Assembly: GCF_000429785.1 (NCBI RefSeq)
Contig: NZ_AUCN01000009.1
Coordinates: forward strand, 248,001-312,000
Direction: 5' to 3'
DNA length: 64,000 bases
DNA from: Chitinibacter tainanensis DSM 15459
Lineage (GTDB): Bacteria > Pseudomonadota > Gammaproteobacteria > Burkholderiales > Chitinibacteraceae
The notes under the pieces are model-generated. The model was not told the origin of the DNA. It worked only from the letters and a program-made list of their open reading frames with translations, and did not search any database. Numbering within the stretch: the first letter of the stretch is position 1; each line of letters begins with the position of its first letter. A program made the position numbers and the translations under genes. Of the stretch, positions 7,481-16,034 are shown piece by piece.

Positions 7481-8587
7481 ATGGCTGGCTTGACCCTTAA
7501 AAACATCAAAAAGAACTACACCAAAGACGTTTGTGTGATCAAAGGCGTAGATCTGGAAATTAAAGACGGTGAATTCGTGGTATTCGTAGGCCCATCTGGC
7601 TGCGGTAAATCAACCATGATGCGGATGATCGCCGGTCTGGAAGAAATCACCTCAGGCGAGCTGTACATCGGCGACACCCTGTCAAATGACATCCACGCTT
7701 CAAAACGCGGTATCGCGATGGTGTTCCAGTCATACGCGCTGTATCCACACATGTCGGTATATGACAATATGGCGTTTGCGCTGAAACTGGCCGGTACTCC
7801 GAAAGCGGAAATCGACCAGCGCGTGAAAAAAGCCGCTGAAATTCTGCAAATGACTCACTTGCTGGAGCGTAAGCCTAAGGCTCTGTCAGGTGGTCAGCGT
7901 CAGCGTGTGGCGATCGGCCGTGCGATCGTACGTAATCCGAAAGTCTTCCTGTTCGACGAGCCACTGTCTAACTTGGATGCTGCACTGCGTCTGAACATGC
8001 GCGTTGAGCTGTCTAAGCTGCACCAAGAACTGAAAACCACCATGCTGTATGTAACGCATGATCAGGTTGAGGCGATGACGCTGGCTGACCGTATCGTGGT
8101 CTTCAATGCCGGTATCGTGCAGCAGGTTGGTAGCCCGCTGGAAATGTACGAAAACCCATCGAATCTGTTCGTGGCTTCGTTCCTCGGTTCACCAAAAATG
8201 AATCTGTTTGAATCACAACTGGTGGGTCTGGAGCAAGGCTCTGCGGTTGTTCGTCTGCCTAAAGGCATTACCGTGCGTGCTTCTGTGGACGCTGGCCGCG
8301 CCAAAGTTGGCGACAAAGTGACCATCGGTATCCGTCCAGAGCACATCGAGCTGTGCGCGGAAGGCGATGCGGAAGGTATTCCAGCCCGCGTTGATCTGAC
8401 CGAGCACTTGGGTGATATCGTACTGGCCTACATCGAAATCCCAGGTATCAACGAAATCATCTGCATGAAGTTGCCAGCGAACATGACCGGCCTGAAATAC
8501 GGCGATGCAATCCGCGTTAAATTCCCAGAATCTCAATGCATGCTGTTCGATGCAGAAGGTCTGGCATTCAAACGCCTGAAAAAATAA
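7481..8587 (+). CDS. Sugar ABC transporter ATP-binding protein (MalK/UgpC-like)
   Basis: The 368-residue ATPase powers the importer. It has Walker A GPSGCGKST (about residues 37-45), a Q-loop (MVFQSYALYPHMSVYDN), the signature LSGGQRQRVAIGRA (about 135), Walker B VFLFDEPLSNLD and the H-loop YVTHDQVEAMTLADR. A C-terminal TOBE/regulatory extension (about 240-368; IGIRPEHIEL) is typical of MalK/UgpC/MsmK proteins that serve CUT1 sugar importers. RBS AAGGAAAA precedes ATG 7481. It is the last gene of the transporter operon and is closed by a strong terminator. Such ATPases are often shared between several importers. Confidence 0.93.
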   Translation: MAGLTLKNIKKNYTKDVCVIKGVDLEIKDGEFVVFVGPSGCGKSTMMRMIAGLEEITSGELYIGDTLSNDIHASKRGIAMVFQSYALYPHMSVYDNMAFALKLAGTPKAEIDQRVKKAAEILQMTHLLERKPKALSGGQRQRVAIGRAIVRNPKVFLFDEPLSNLDAALRLNMRVELSKLHQELKTTMLYVTHDQVEAMTLADRIVVFNAGIVQQVGSPLEMYENPSNLFVASFLGSPKMNLFESQLVGLEQGSAVVRLPKGITVRASVDAGRAKVGDKVTIGIRPEHIELCAEGDAEGIPARVDLTEHLGDIVLAYIEIPGINEIICMKLPANMTGLKYGDAIRVKFPESQCMLFDAEGLAFKRLKK

Positions 8588-8604
8588 GCAACTCGCCTTG
8601 CAAT

Positions 8605-8632
8605 AAAAAACCCGCCGAAAGGCGGGTTTTTT
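8605..8632 (+). terminator. Terminator of the sugar importer operon
   Basis: CCCGCC (8611-8616), a GAAA loop and GGCGGG (8621-8626) are flanked by six A and six T, giving a 12-bp stem with a T-run. Confidence 0.93.
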
Positions 8633-8690
8633 ATTGCGGTTGTCTGGCTGGATTTACTGCAGTGCTGCAGCTAGCAACAAAAGAGTAGGG

Positions 8691-8711
8691 CGGTCAGCCC
8701 TATGCTGACCG
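8691..8711 (-). terminator. Hairpin after the tas-like gene (weak terminator)
   Basis: An 8-bp perfect stem (CGGTCAGC 8691-8698 with 8704-8711) lies just beyond the stop of the minus-strand aldo/keto reductase gene. Only a mixed CT-rich stretch follows on that strand, so termination may be partial. Confidence 0.5.
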
Positions 8712-8721
8712 ATTACTGCTA

Positions 8722-9762
8722 TTACTGCGCTGGGCTAGGGGATTGCCGATGAATCACCTCGATCGCGGCGATAAGCTCTTCACTAAGTGTGAGCGCACTT
8801 GCCCCAATATTCTCGCTCAGCTGCGCCATGCTGGTGGCACCGATGATGGTGCTGGCGACATACCAGCGCGAATGCAGCCAGGCCAGTGCTAACTGACTTG
8901 GTGTTAAGCCATGAGCGAGCGCCAAATCACGATAGGCGGCCACCGCAGCCGGGACAGCTGGCTTGAGATAACGCACACCAAAATTGGCAAATTGCGTCAT
9001 CCGGCCGGTGGCCTGTGGATCACTCACATATTTGCCGCTGAGTAGCCCAAACGCCAGCGGGCTGTAGGCCAGCAGGCTCACTTGCTCGCGATGGCAGGTT
9101 TCGCACAGGCCGTAATCGTAAGTGCGATTAATCAGGTTGTAGACATTCTGCAGGCTATGCGCGATGGGCAGATTTTCACTGCGGGCAATGCGTAGAAACT
9201 CAGATACCCCCCAGGGGGTCTCATTGGAAAGGCCGATGTAGCGCACCTTTCCAGCCGATACTAGGGTATCAAGTGCAGCGAGCTGCTCGTAAACGCTGGG
9301 CGTGTCGGTGTATTCCTGGCTTGGCTCGTAATAGCTTTGGCCAAACATGGGCACATGCCGGGCTGGCCAGTGTAGCTGATACAAATCGATATAGTCAGTT
9401 TGCAGCCGGCGCAGGCTGTCATCGCAGGCGGCGATAATTTGCGCGCGGGTAAATTGCGGCCCGCCACGTAGCCATTCCATGCCGCGATTAGGCCCGGCCA
9501 CTTTGGTCGCCAGCACAATCTCGGCGCGGGCTTGGCGTTTAAGCCAGCTCCCCACGTATTGTTCGGTTAGCCCTTGCGTCGCCGCCTTGGCCGGCACCGG
9601 GTACATCTCGGCGGTATCAATAAAATTAATCCCGTTCGCCAGCGCATAATCTAGCTGGCTATGCGACTCGGCTTCGGTATTTTGCTCGCCAAACGTCATC
9701 GTACCCAGGCACAGGCTGGATACCTGCAGTGCACTGCTGCCCAGTTGAACGCGGCGGATCAT
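8722..9762 (-). CDS. tas: NADP(H)-dependent aldo/keto reductase (Tas-like)
   Basis: The 346-residue cytosolic oxidoreductase has an aldo/keto reductase (beta/alpha)8 barrel. The catalytic tetrad is visible as D49 and Y54 in NFIDTAEMYP, K87 in LATKVAG and H131 in QLHWP. The insert after Y54 (PVPAKAATQGLTEQYVG) and the overall length match E. coli Tas and related proteins rather than shorter AKRs. Substrates of this subfamily are poorly defined; reduction of aldehydes or ketones is expected. The start ATG overlaps the stop of the upstream minus-strand gene (ATGA at 9759-9762), so the two are translationally coupled. Confidence 0.9.
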   Translation of the reverse strand: MIRRVQLGSSALQVSSLCLGTMTFGEQNTEAESHSQLDYALANGINFIDTAEMYPVPAKAATQGLTEQYVGSWLKRQARAEIVLATKVAGPNRGMEWLRGGPQFTRAQIIAACDDSLRRLQTDYIDLYQLHWPARHVPMFGQSYYEPSQEYTDTPSVYEQLAALDTLVSAGKVRYIGLSNETPWGVSEFLRIARSENLPIAHSLQNVYNLINRTYDYGLCETCHREQVSLLAYSPLAFGLLSGKYVSDPQATGRMTQFANFGVRYLKPAVPAAVAAYRDLALAHGLTPSQLALAWLHSRWYVASTIIGATSMAQLSENIGASALTLSEELIAAIEVIHRQSPSPAQ

Positions 9763-10712
9763 TTGCTGGCCGCCACGGCAGGCACTGGCGAGACGGTATA
9801 GCCGGCTTTTTGCAGGGTTTTCAGCAGGCCATCTTCACCAGTGAGCTGACTTGCGTGCATGGTAAAGAAGATATCGCCTTTGGCCAGCGCCGGTTTCAGG
9901 CGCTCGAGCATGCTCTGGCTGCGTTTGGCTTTGACTTCATGATGCCAGGCTTTAAACCAGGCTTGTTCGGTGCTCGGCAACGCTGCTTCCAGTTGCGCCA
10001 GCGGTTGGATTTGCTCGACTTCATAGCCGATATAGGCCGTCATATTCCGGCTATTGGCTTGATCTAGCTCCGGCGCTTTTTTGATCAAGGTATCGATCAG
10101 CACGATTTGTTTATCGGCCGCCAGACTTTGATAGGGTTTGAGCTGCTCGCCTACGCTTTCAATGGCGAAATACGGTTTTTGCATTTCAGCCGAGTATTGG
10201 TACAGATATTCATCCATCGGCGGGATTTCTTTACCGGCTTTCGGCGTCATCAGCAGCATAACCACAGCCCATGGCTGCAGTTTATCGGCCACCGCGCGTG
10301 GATAGCCGCGCGCTTCCAGCATCGGCACCACTTGCTTAAAGCGCTCTTCGCCCAGGATCTTGGCCAGCGTCGCTTCCTTGGTCAGAATCAGCTGCGCCAG
10401 CTCGACCGATGAATTCATATCGCTATAAAACTCGGTACCAATGTATTTGGCGCTGAGCAGGGCCGGTTCGACTTCAGGCTTGAATTCGGCTTCGTGGCCG
10501 GCAGGGGTGGCTACTGTGGCCAGTACCCAGGATGGGCCAACATTTTTGCTTTCGATTTTCCACAGCACGGCTTTAGTGGCTGCGGCGGCCGGGGCTTTGG
10601 CGACTTTGCTCGCCGTTTTGGCGGGCGGAGTTTTTTCGGCATTGGCAGGGCAACCCACCAAGAGGGTGAACAGGGTAGCAGTCAGACTCAGCGTAGCAAC
10701 ACGAACAAACAT
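9759..10712 (-). CDS. TraB/GumN family protein, probable lipoprotein, active site degenerate
   Basis: The 317-residue protein belongs to the TraB/GumN (Tiki-like protease) family. The C-terminal motif (KGDIFFTMHASQLTGEDG) corresponds to the family GAxHLxGxxG segment. The N-terminal GTIH motif, whose His is thought to bind metal, is replaced by LATVAT, so catalysis is doubtful. ATG 10712 is preferred over an upstream in-frame start at 10760 because an AGGAAT ribosome site precedes it and a signal sequence starts there (MFVRVATLSLTATLFTLLVG). The LVGC box suggests lipid attachment at Cys21, although PANA could also be cut by signal peptidase I. It is coupled by ATGA to the tas-like gene. Function unknown. 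Confidence 0.75.
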   Translation of the reverse strand: MFVRVATLSLTATLFTLLVGCPANAEKTPPAKTASKVAKAPAAAATKAVLWKIESKNVGPSWVLATVATPAGHEAEFKPEVEPALLSAKYIGTEFYSDMNSSVELAQLILTKEATLAKILGEERFKQVVPMLEARGYPRAVADKLQPWAVVMLLMTPKAGKEIPPMDEYLYQYSAEMQKPYFAIESVGEQLKPYQSLAADKQIVLIDTLIKKAPELDQANSRNMTAYIGYEVEQIQPLAQLEAALPSTEQAWFKAWHHEVKAKRSQSMLERLKPALAKGDIFFTMHASQLTGEDGLLKTLQKAGYTVSPVPAVAASK

Positions 10713-10813
10713 GATATTCCTGCAGGCAAGCACAAAAAAAAGCAAGTATAGCGCGCTCATTCGCGCCGGCGCAGCTTATCTTTACTGAAATGTAGCGCTG
10801 TTTCAGTCAACAA

Positions 10814-10851
10814 CAAAAAACCCACTGGCGCCCGCGGGCACGCAGTGGGTT
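10814..10851 (-). terminator. Terminator of ahpF (minus strand)
   Basis: Arms AACCCACTG (10819-10827) and CAGTGGGTT (10843-10851) enclose a GC-rich loop. On the minus strand the stem is followed by a T-run (the A-run at 10814-10820). It lies 19 bases past the ahpF stop. Confidence 0.88.
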
Positions 10852-10869
10852 GTAGGTGGTGGCGACGTT

Positions 10870-12417
10870 TTATTGGCCGCTACGAATCAGGTGATCAAAG
10901 GCGCCGAGCGATGCTTTGGCCCCTTCGCCCATGGCGATAATGATCTGCTTAAACGGCACTGTGGTCACGTCGCCTGCAGCAAACACCCCGGGTAGCGAAG
11001 TCTGGCCGCGCGCATCTACTTCGATTTCGCCGTGTTTGCTGAGTGCCACTGTGCCTTGCAGCCAATCGGTATTGGGCAGCAAACCAATCTGCACAAAAAT
11101 CCCTGCCAGATTCAGTACTTGGCTGGAGCCTGTGGCGCGGTCGGTGTATTGCAAGCCGGTGACCTTTTGCCCGTCGCCCACTACTTCGGTCGTTTGGGCT
11201 TCGGTAATGATCTCTACATTCGGCAGGCTGCGTAGTTTGTTTTGCAGCACCGCATCAGCGCGCAGCTCGCGGCCAAATTCCAGTAGCGTCACGTGCTCCA
11301 CAATACCGGCCAGATCAATCGCAGCTTCTACGCCCGAATTACCACCACCGACCACGGCAACGCGTTTACCCTTAAATAGCGGACCATCGCAATGCGGGCA
11401 GTAGGCCACGCCTCGGCCGCGGTATTGCTGCTCGCCGGGTACATTCAGCTCGCGCCAGCGCGCACCGGTGGCCAGAATGACGCTGCGGCTTTTTAGCGTC
11501 GCACCACTTTCCAGCTGGATCTCGATCAGCTCGCCTGCGCTGAGTTTGCGTGCGCGCTGCAGGTTCATCAGATCAACCGGATATTCCTTCACATGGTTTT
11601 CCAGCGCCATCGCCAGCTTCGGCCCTTCGGTTTCTTTAACCGAAATAAAGTTCTCGATGCCCATGGTATCCATCACCTGGCCGCCAAAGCGCTCGGCCAC
11701 GATGCCGGTGCGGATGCCTTTGCGGGCGGCGTAAATTGCGGCCGCGGCGCCGGCTGGGCCACCGCCCACCACTAGCACATCAAAGACGGGTTTTTGCTGC
11801 AAGGCTTCGGCCTGCCGCGCCACGCTGGCGGTATCAAGTTTGGCCACGATTTCTTCAATCGTCATGCGGCCTTGGCCGAAAGGCTGGCCATTGAGCAGCA
11901 CGGTCGGGACGGCCATGATTTGCCGTTCGGTGACTTCAGCCTGAAACAGCGCACCGTCCACCATTTCGTGGCGGATGGCGGGGTTGAGTACCGCAAGCAA
12001 ATTCAGCGCCTGCACCACATCCGGGCAGTTGTGGCAGGACAGCGAAACAAAAGTGGTGAATTCCAGCGGGCCAGTTAGGCCGCGAATCGCCGCGATGGTG
12101 GCCTCATCCACGCGGGGTGGGTGGCCGCCAGTTTGCAGCAGGGCCAAGACCAGCGAAGTGAATTCATGGCCGAGCGGAATGCCGGCAAAGCTCACCCGCG
12201 GCGCCTCGCCCGGACGGGCGATAGCAAAAGACGGGCGGCGCGCGGCGTTGCCATCGTGGCGTACGCTGATTTTGGGGTTGAGCGCGGCGATTTCGTCCAG
12301 CAGCTGGCGAATTTCTGCCGCTGCAGCGCTGTCATCGAGGCTGGCAACTAATTCGATTGGGTATTGCAGTTTTTCCAGATAAGCCTGCAACTGGCTTTGA
12401 ATTTGGGCATCGAGCAT
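10870..12417 (-). CDS. ahpF: Alkyl hydroperoxide reductase subunit F
   Basis: The 515-residue flavoprotein passes electrons from NADH to AhpC. It has an N-terminal tandem thioredoxin-fold domain with the CHNC dithiol (C128, C131), an FAD-binding Rossmann motif ([19 protein letters not shown], about 215-233), the second redox centre CPHC near residue 340, an NAD site ([12 protein letters not shown], about 354) and the FAD-closing GVFAAGDVT motif. Length is normal for AhpF. Ribosome site GGAGAACC precedes ATG 12417. It lies 150 bases downstream of ahpC on the same strand; hairpins in that gap probably lower ahpF expression relative to ahpC. Confidence 0.96.
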   Translation of the reverse strand: MLDAQIQSQLQAYLEKLQYPIELVASLDDSAAAAEIRQLLDEIAALNPKISVRHDGNAARRPSFAIARPGEAPRVSFAGIPLGHEFTSLVLALLQTGGHPPRVDEATIAAIRGLTGPLEFTTFVSLSCHNCPDVVQALNLLAVLNPAIRHEMVDGALFQAEVTERQIMAVPTVLLNGQPFGQGRMTIEEIVAKLDTASVARQAEALQQKPVFDVLVVGGGPAGAAAAIYAARKGIRTGIVAERFGGQVMDTMGIENFISVKETEGPKLAMALENHVKEYPVDLMNLQRARKLSAGELIEIQLESGATLKSRSVILATGARWRELNVPGEQQYRGRGVAYCPHCDGPLFKGKRVAVVGGGNSGVEAAIDLAGIVEHVTLLEFGRELRADAVLQNKLRSLPNVEIITEAQTTEVVGDGQKVTGLQYTDRATGSSQVLNLAGIFVQIGLLPNTDWLQGTVALSKHGEIEVDARGQTSLPGVFAAGDVTTVPFKQIIIAMGEGAKASLGAFDHLIRSGQ

Positions 12418-12461
12418 GGCGGTTCTCCGGTTTGAGTTTCACTGAGCAAACTGCTGGGTAT

Positions 12462-12487
12462 CCTTATCAGTGTTATGTCTGATAAGG
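12462..12487. repeat. Perfect inverted repeat in the ahpC-ahpF gap
   Basis: Arms CCTTATCAG (12462-12470) and CTGATAAGG (12479-12487) are exact complements across an 8-base spacer, 45 bases before the ahpF start. It could be an operator or an mRNA stem protecting or separating the ahpF message. A GGTATACC palindrome (12496-12503) follows immediately upstream in the direction of transcription. Confidence 0.6.
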
Positions 12488-12538
12488 CTTATGTGGGTAT
12501 ACCTATTGGGGTATTTGCAGCAGGCTGGTCGCTGAAGG

Positions 12539-12562
12539 CCGTGCCACCCGGCGGTGGCACGG
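12539..12562 (-). terminator. Strong hairpin after ahpC (attenuator)
   Basis: A perfect 10-bp GC-rich stem (CCGTGCCACC 12539-12548 with GGTGGCACGG 12553-12562) lies 9 bases past the ahpC stop. No T-run follows, so it more likely stabilises the ahpC 3' end or reduces read-through to ahpF than ends all transcription. Confidence 0.6.
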
Positions 12563-12570
12563 CGCGGGGA

Positions 12571-13134
12571 TTAGATCTTGCCGACCAGATCCAGTGATGG
12601 TTTCAGAGTGGCTTCACCTGGGGTCCATTTGGCTGGGCACACTTCACCTGGGTGGCTCGCTACGTATTGCGCGGCTTGTACTTTGCGCAGTAGCTCTTTG
12701 GCATCGCGGCCAATGCCCAGATCGTGGATTTCAGCCACTTTGATCTCGCCTTCAGGGCTGATCACGAAAGTGCCACGCAGCGCCAGGCCTTCTTCTTCGA
12801 TCATCACATCGAAGTTGCGGCTGATGATGCCGGTTGGGTCGCCGATCATTGGGTATTTGATCTTGCCGATGGTTTCTGAGGCGTCGGCCCAGGCTTTGTG
12901 CGTGAAGTGAGTATCGGTTGAAACTGAATACACTTCTACGCCCAGTTTTTGGAATTCAGCGTACAGATCAGCCAGATCGCCCAGTTCGGTTGGGCAAACA
13001 AAAGTAAAGTCGGCTGGGTAGAAGAACACCACAGACCATTTGCCTTTCAGGGTTTCATCGCTCACGGGGATGAAGTTACCGTTGTGATAAGCAGTGGCTT
13101 TGAATGGTTTGATGGTGCTGTTGATCAGTGCCAT
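12571..13134 (-). CDS. ahpC: Alkyl hydroperoxide reductase C, 2-Cys peroxiredoxin
   Basis: The 187-residue cytosolic peroxidase reduces hydrogen peroxide and organic peroxides. The peroxidatic Cys47 lies in DFTFVCPTE and the resolving Cys166 in GEVCPAKW; length and sequence are those of the AhpC/Prx1 group. RBS GGAGCAATACTC precedes ATG 13134. AhpF, encoded downstream on the same strand, is its reductase. The upstream gap is AT-rich with a candidate -10 box TATGAT (complement of 13201-13206) but no good -35 box, which would fit an activated promoter such as one controlled by OxyR; no clear OxyR site could be read. Confidence 0.96.
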   Translation of the reverse strand: MALINSTIKPFKATAYHNGNFIPVSDETLKGKWSVVFFYPADFTFVCPTELGDLADLYAEFQKLGVEVYSVSTDTHFTHKAWADASETIGKIKYPMIGDPTGIISRNFDVMIEEEGLALRGTFVISPEGEIKVAEIHDLGIGRDAKELLRKVQAAQYVASHPGEVCPAKWTPGEATLKPSLDLVGKI

Positions 13135-13200
13135 GAGTATTGCTCCTTAGTGGTTAACGTCGTTTGCGTTGAAGACAGGGCGTAGCTTAAGCCCAAAGTG

Positions 13201-13206
13201 ATCATA
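13201..13206 (-). promoter_or_regulatory. Candidate -10 box of ahpC
   Basis: TATGAT on the minus strand lies about 67 bases upstream of the ahpC start in an AT-rich stretch. No consensus -35 box is visible, so activation by a regulator is likely. Low confidence. Confidence 0.3.
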
Positions 13207-13358
13207 GTAAAAATTGAATGTTTTTATTGAATTGTTAGTAAAAGTTTATTGACGTGGTGGCGTGAGCTTGTTGTGGCCTTGGCCGCGCATTACTTTGCGC
13301 TTGTCATGCTGCTGGCTTTGGCTTATGATTGATTCGACTATTCGATATATATAGAAAT

Positions 13359-13670
13359 ATGGAAAACAAACTTGCTGTGCAACGTTTAGCCGCCTTGGCG
13401 CAGGAATCGCGCTTGGCGATTTTTCGCGCCCTGGTGGTGGCTGGCCCGCAGGGCCTGCCGGTGGGCAAGATTGGTGAAGCGCTTAGCGTGGCGCCGGCCA
13501 CTTTGTCCTTTCACCTTAAAGAGCTCAGCCATGCTGGGCTGATTAGCGCGCGCCAGGAAGGCCGCTATGTGTTTTATGTGGCGCATTTTGCCGCCATGAA
13601 TGAATTACTGGGTTTTCTGACTGAAAACTGCTGCGGCGGAACTAGCTGCAGCCCCACTGCCTGTTGTTAA
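13359..13670 (+). CDS. arsR: ArsR family arsenic-responsive repressor
   Basis: The 103-residue winged-helix repressor has the ArsR fold (ALAQESRLAIFRALVVAGP, recognition region APATLSFHLKELSHAGLI and wing RQEGRYVFY). Arsenite-binding cysteines are not in the classical helix (no CxC there). Instead a Cys-rich tail carries C91-C92, C97 and C102-C103, as in ArsR types that bind As(III) through C-terminal vicinal thiols. ATG 13359 is chosen because the ArsR fold starts there; the in-frame TTG at 13329 would add ten unrelated residues. No strong ribosome site is visible. It leads an arsR-arsI-arsC-acr3 operon that it should derepress on arsenite or organoarsenicals. Confidence 0.88.
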   Translation: MENKLAVQRLAALAQESRLAIFRALVVAGPQGLPVGKIGEALSVAPATLSFHLKELSHAGLISARQEGRYVFYVAHFAAMNELLGFLTENCCGGTSCSPTACC

Positions 13671-13682
13671 CCGGAGACGCCG

Positions 13683-14165
13683 ATGAAACGCTTTCACGTC
13701 CATCTCGCTGTAGATGACCTAGCCACTAGCATTGCCTTTTACCAGCAGCTGTTTCAGGCCGCGCCTACTGTGCAGCATGCCGATTACGCCAAGTGGATGC
13801 TGGAAGACCCACGGGTGAATTTCGCCATCTCGGCGCGCGGCGCGGCGCCAGGGCTCGATCATCTGGGTTTTCAGGTGGATAGCGAGCCCGAGCTGGATGC
13901 GCTGCAGGCTCAGTTGGCCGCGGCGGATATGAGCATGGTGAGCGAGCCGGGCACAGCCTGTTGCTATGCCGAATCCAATAAACATTGGGTGACCGACCCG
14001 AATGGGATTGCCTGGGAGTGCTATCACACGCTGGGCGCGATTCCGACCTTTAATCGTGGTGCCGCAGAGGGCGGGCAAAATGCCTGTTGCGCGCCCAAGG
14101 CAGAAAAGCCACGAGTGAAACTAAGTGATCTAGGGGTATGCAAGCCTGGATCACGTTGCTGCTAA
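13683..14165 (+). CDS. arsI: ArsI-type C-As lyase (glyoxalase/VOC fold) with extra Cys-rich tail
   Basis: The 160-residue VOC-fold dioxygenase probably cleaves the carbon-arsenic bond of trivalent organoarsenicals such as MAs(III), using Fe(II) and oxygen. Metal ligands H5 (in MKRFHVHL), H60 (GLDHLGF) and E112 (AWECYHT) are present, as is the vicinal thiol pair C93-C94 in GTACCYAESNKHW that binds the substrate in ArsI. CadI proteins are close relatives, but the arsR/arsC/acr3 context favours ArsI. Residues 125-160 form a tail with two more Cys pairs (C135-C136 and C159-C160) plus C153, possibly for arsenic capture. RBS GGAG is 6-7 bases before ATG 13683. Confidence 0.85.
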   Translation: MKRFHVHLAVDDLATSIAFYQQLFQAAPTVQHADYAKWMLEDPRVNFAISARGAAPGLDHLGFQVDSEPELDALQAQLAAADMSMVSEPGTACCYAESNKHWVTDPNGIAWECYHTLGAIPTFNRGAAEGGQNACCAPKAEKPRVKLSDLGVCKPGSRCC

Positions 14166-14171
14166 TTTAGC

Positions 14172-14197
14172 GCGATATACCTCGTAGGGTATATCGC
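14172..14197. repeat. Inverted repeat between arsI and arsC
   Basis: Perfect 10-bp arms GCGATATACC (14172-14181) and GGTATATCGC (14188-14197) with a 6-base loop directly follow the arsI stop. No T-run follows, so it may tune expression within the operon. It shares the TATACC/GGTATA core with other intergenic repeats in the window. Confidence 0.6.
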
Positions 14198-14290
14198 ATC
14201 AAGTGTCGGCTGCCGCGACGGGGCTGGCTTGCATTACAAGACATTGCCCAGCCGGGCGTATTTTTACTAAGACCACCACAGGGGAAGATC

Positions 14291-14794
14291 ATGAGTCACA
14301 AAGTGTATAACGTGCTGTTTTTGTGTACCGCCAATTCGGCGCGTTCGATTATGTCTGAGGGCCTGCTCAATCATCTGAATGACGGCCGCTTTAAAGCCTT
14401 TAGCGCCGGTAGCAAGCCCGGCACGCAGCCCAACCCTTTCGCACTGGAATTGCTGCAAAAAATCGGCCACGACACCAGTTATATGTACTCCAAAAGCTGG
14501 GATGTATTTGAAGGTGAAGACGCACCCAAAATGGACATCATCATTACCGTGTGTGGCAATGCCGCCAGCGAACCATGCCCAATCTGGCCTGGCCATCCGA
14601 TCACCGCGCACTGGGGCTATGACGACCCGCATGGCGATACCGATGAAGAAAAACGGCATTCCTTTGCGCAGATTTTTGCCCAGATCAAACACCGCATTGA
14701 GCTGTTGCTGAGCCTGTCCGATGAAAGCTTAGCGAATCTGGCTAATGTGCGGGCAATTGGCGAGCCTGAGGTATTGCGGGGAGCAGGGCAATGA
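14291..14794 (+). CDS. arsC: Arsenate reductase (low-molecular-weight phosphatase type)
   Basis: The 167-residue protein has the low-molecular-weight phosphotyrosine phosphatase fold, with the CX5R phosphate/arsenate loop CTANSAR (C12-R18) straight after the first strand and an acidic DDPHG loop near residue 115. It reduces arsenate to arsenite in the cytosol. The enlarged middle part (TVCGNAASEPCPIWPG) with extra cysteines is typical of this ArsC branch. RBS AGGGGAAG precedes ATG 14291. Its stop overlaps the acr3 start (ATGA at 14791-14794), so reduction and export are translationally coupled. Confidence 0.9.
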   Translation: MSHKVYNVLFLCTANSARSIMSEGLLNHLNDGRFKAFSAGSKPGTQPNPFALELLQKIGHDTSYMYSKSWDVFEGEDAPKMDIIITVCGNAASEPCPIWPGHPITAHWGYDDPHGDTDEEKRHSFAQIFAQIKHRIELLLSLSDESLANLANVRAIGEPEVLRGAGQ

Positions 14795-15834
14795 GCGAGG
14801 CACCAGCCCGCTTGGGCTTTTTTGAGCGCTACCTGACCTTATGGGTTGCGCTGTGTATCGTGGTGGGGATTGTGCTGGGGCAGTTCGTGCCGGGTGTGTT
14901 TCAGGCCCTGGGCGAGCTGGAAGTGGCCAGGGTCAATCTACCCGTCGGGGTGCTGATCTGGGTGATGATCATCCCGATGCTGATGAAAATCGACTTTGCC
15001 GCGCTGAAAACGGTGAGCCAGCATTGGCGCGGGATTGGCGTAACGCTGACCATCAACTGGTTGGTCAAGCCCTTCTCGATGGCGGTGTTGGGCTGGCTGT
15101 TTATTCGTCATTGGTTTGCCCCGTATCTACCGGCTGAGCAGCTCGATAGTTATATCGCTGGCCTGATTTTGCTGGCGGCGGCGCCGTGTACGGCAATGGT
15201 GTTTGTCTGGAGCGCGCTGGTGCGGGGCGAACCGCACTTTACCTTAAGCCAGGTGGCGCTAAATGACGCGATCATGATCGTGGCGTTTGCCCCCATCGTG
15301 GCCTTTTTGCTGGGGGTGTCGGCGATTAGTGTGCCGTGGGATACGCTGTTGGTGTCGGTGGGGCTGTATATCATTGTGCCGCTCACCATCGCCCAGCTGG
15401 CGCGCAGATATTTGCTGGCTACTGGCCGGCTGGAACTGGTATTGCAGCAAATCGGGCCTTTTTCGCTATTGGCGCTGCTGGCAACGCTGGTATTGCTGTT
15501 TGCTTTTCAGGGGCAACAGATCCTGGCCCAACCGCTGGTGATCGCCTTGCTGGCCGTGCCGATTTTGATTCAAGTGGTGTTTACCTCATCACTGGCATAT
15601 TGGCTGAATCGGCAGCTGGGTGAAGCACATTGCGTGGCCGGCCCATCGGCCCTGATTGGGGCGTCCAACTTCTTCGAGCTGGCGGTAGCCGCTGCAATTA
15701 GCCTGTTTGGCTTTCACTCCGGCGCGGCTTTAGCCACTGTGGTGGGCGTATTGGTAGAAGTGCCGATTATGCTGGCCGTGGTGGCGGTGGTGAACCGCAG
15801 TCGTGGCTGGTATGAGCGGCGCGCTGCTGCGTAA
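14791..15834 (+). CDS. acr3: Arsenite efflux transporter, ACR3 family
   Basis: The 347-residue inner-membrane protein has about ten transmembrane helices and ACR3 signature segments (GFFERYLTLWVALCIVVGI; VLIWVMIIPMLMKIDF; ILLAAAPCTAMVFVWS with the conserved Cys needed for As(III) transport; GASNFFELAVAAAISLFG). It expels arsenite driven by proton motive force. The start overlaps arsC by 4 bases. It is the last gene of the ars operon and is followed by a strong terminator. Confidence 0.95.
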   Translation: MSEAPARLGFFERYLTLWVALCIVVGIVLGQFVPGVFQALGELEVARVNLPVGVLIWVMIIPMLMKIDFAALKTVSQHWRGIGVTLTINWLVKPFSMAVLGWLFIRHWFAPYLPAEQLDSYIAGLILLAAAPCTAMVFVWSALVRGEPHFTLSQVALNDAIMIVAFAPIVAFLLGVSAISVPWDTLLVSVGLYIIVPLTIAQLARRYLLATGRLELVLQQIGPFSLLALLATLVLLFAFQGQQILAQPLVIALLAVPILIQVVFTSSLAYWLNRQLGEAHCVAGPSALIGASNFFELAVAAAISLFGFHSGAALATVVGVLVEVPIMLAVVAVVNRSRGWYERRAAA

Positions 15835-15863
15835 ATGCGACGAAGTTCGCGCTTCACATCTCC

Positions 15864-15893
15864 AAAGACCAGCTGTGTGCTGGTCTTTTTTTT
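15864..15893 (+). terminator. Terminator of the ars operon
   Basis: A 10-bp stem (AAAGACCAGC 15864-15873 with GCTGGTCTTT 15879-15888) and a TGTGT loop are followed by a run of T to 15893. Confidence 0.93.
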
Positions 15894-16034
15894 GCCCGCG
15901 CGGGGCTGGTGTGGCTGAGGATCAGGGGCTGAGTCGGCATGCCGATTTGAGTGCTGATTATTAATAAAATTTAATCTTCAACTGTAATGGCAGCTATTGA
16001 AGCAGCGAAGGGGAAAGCCTAGTATCGGCGCTGT

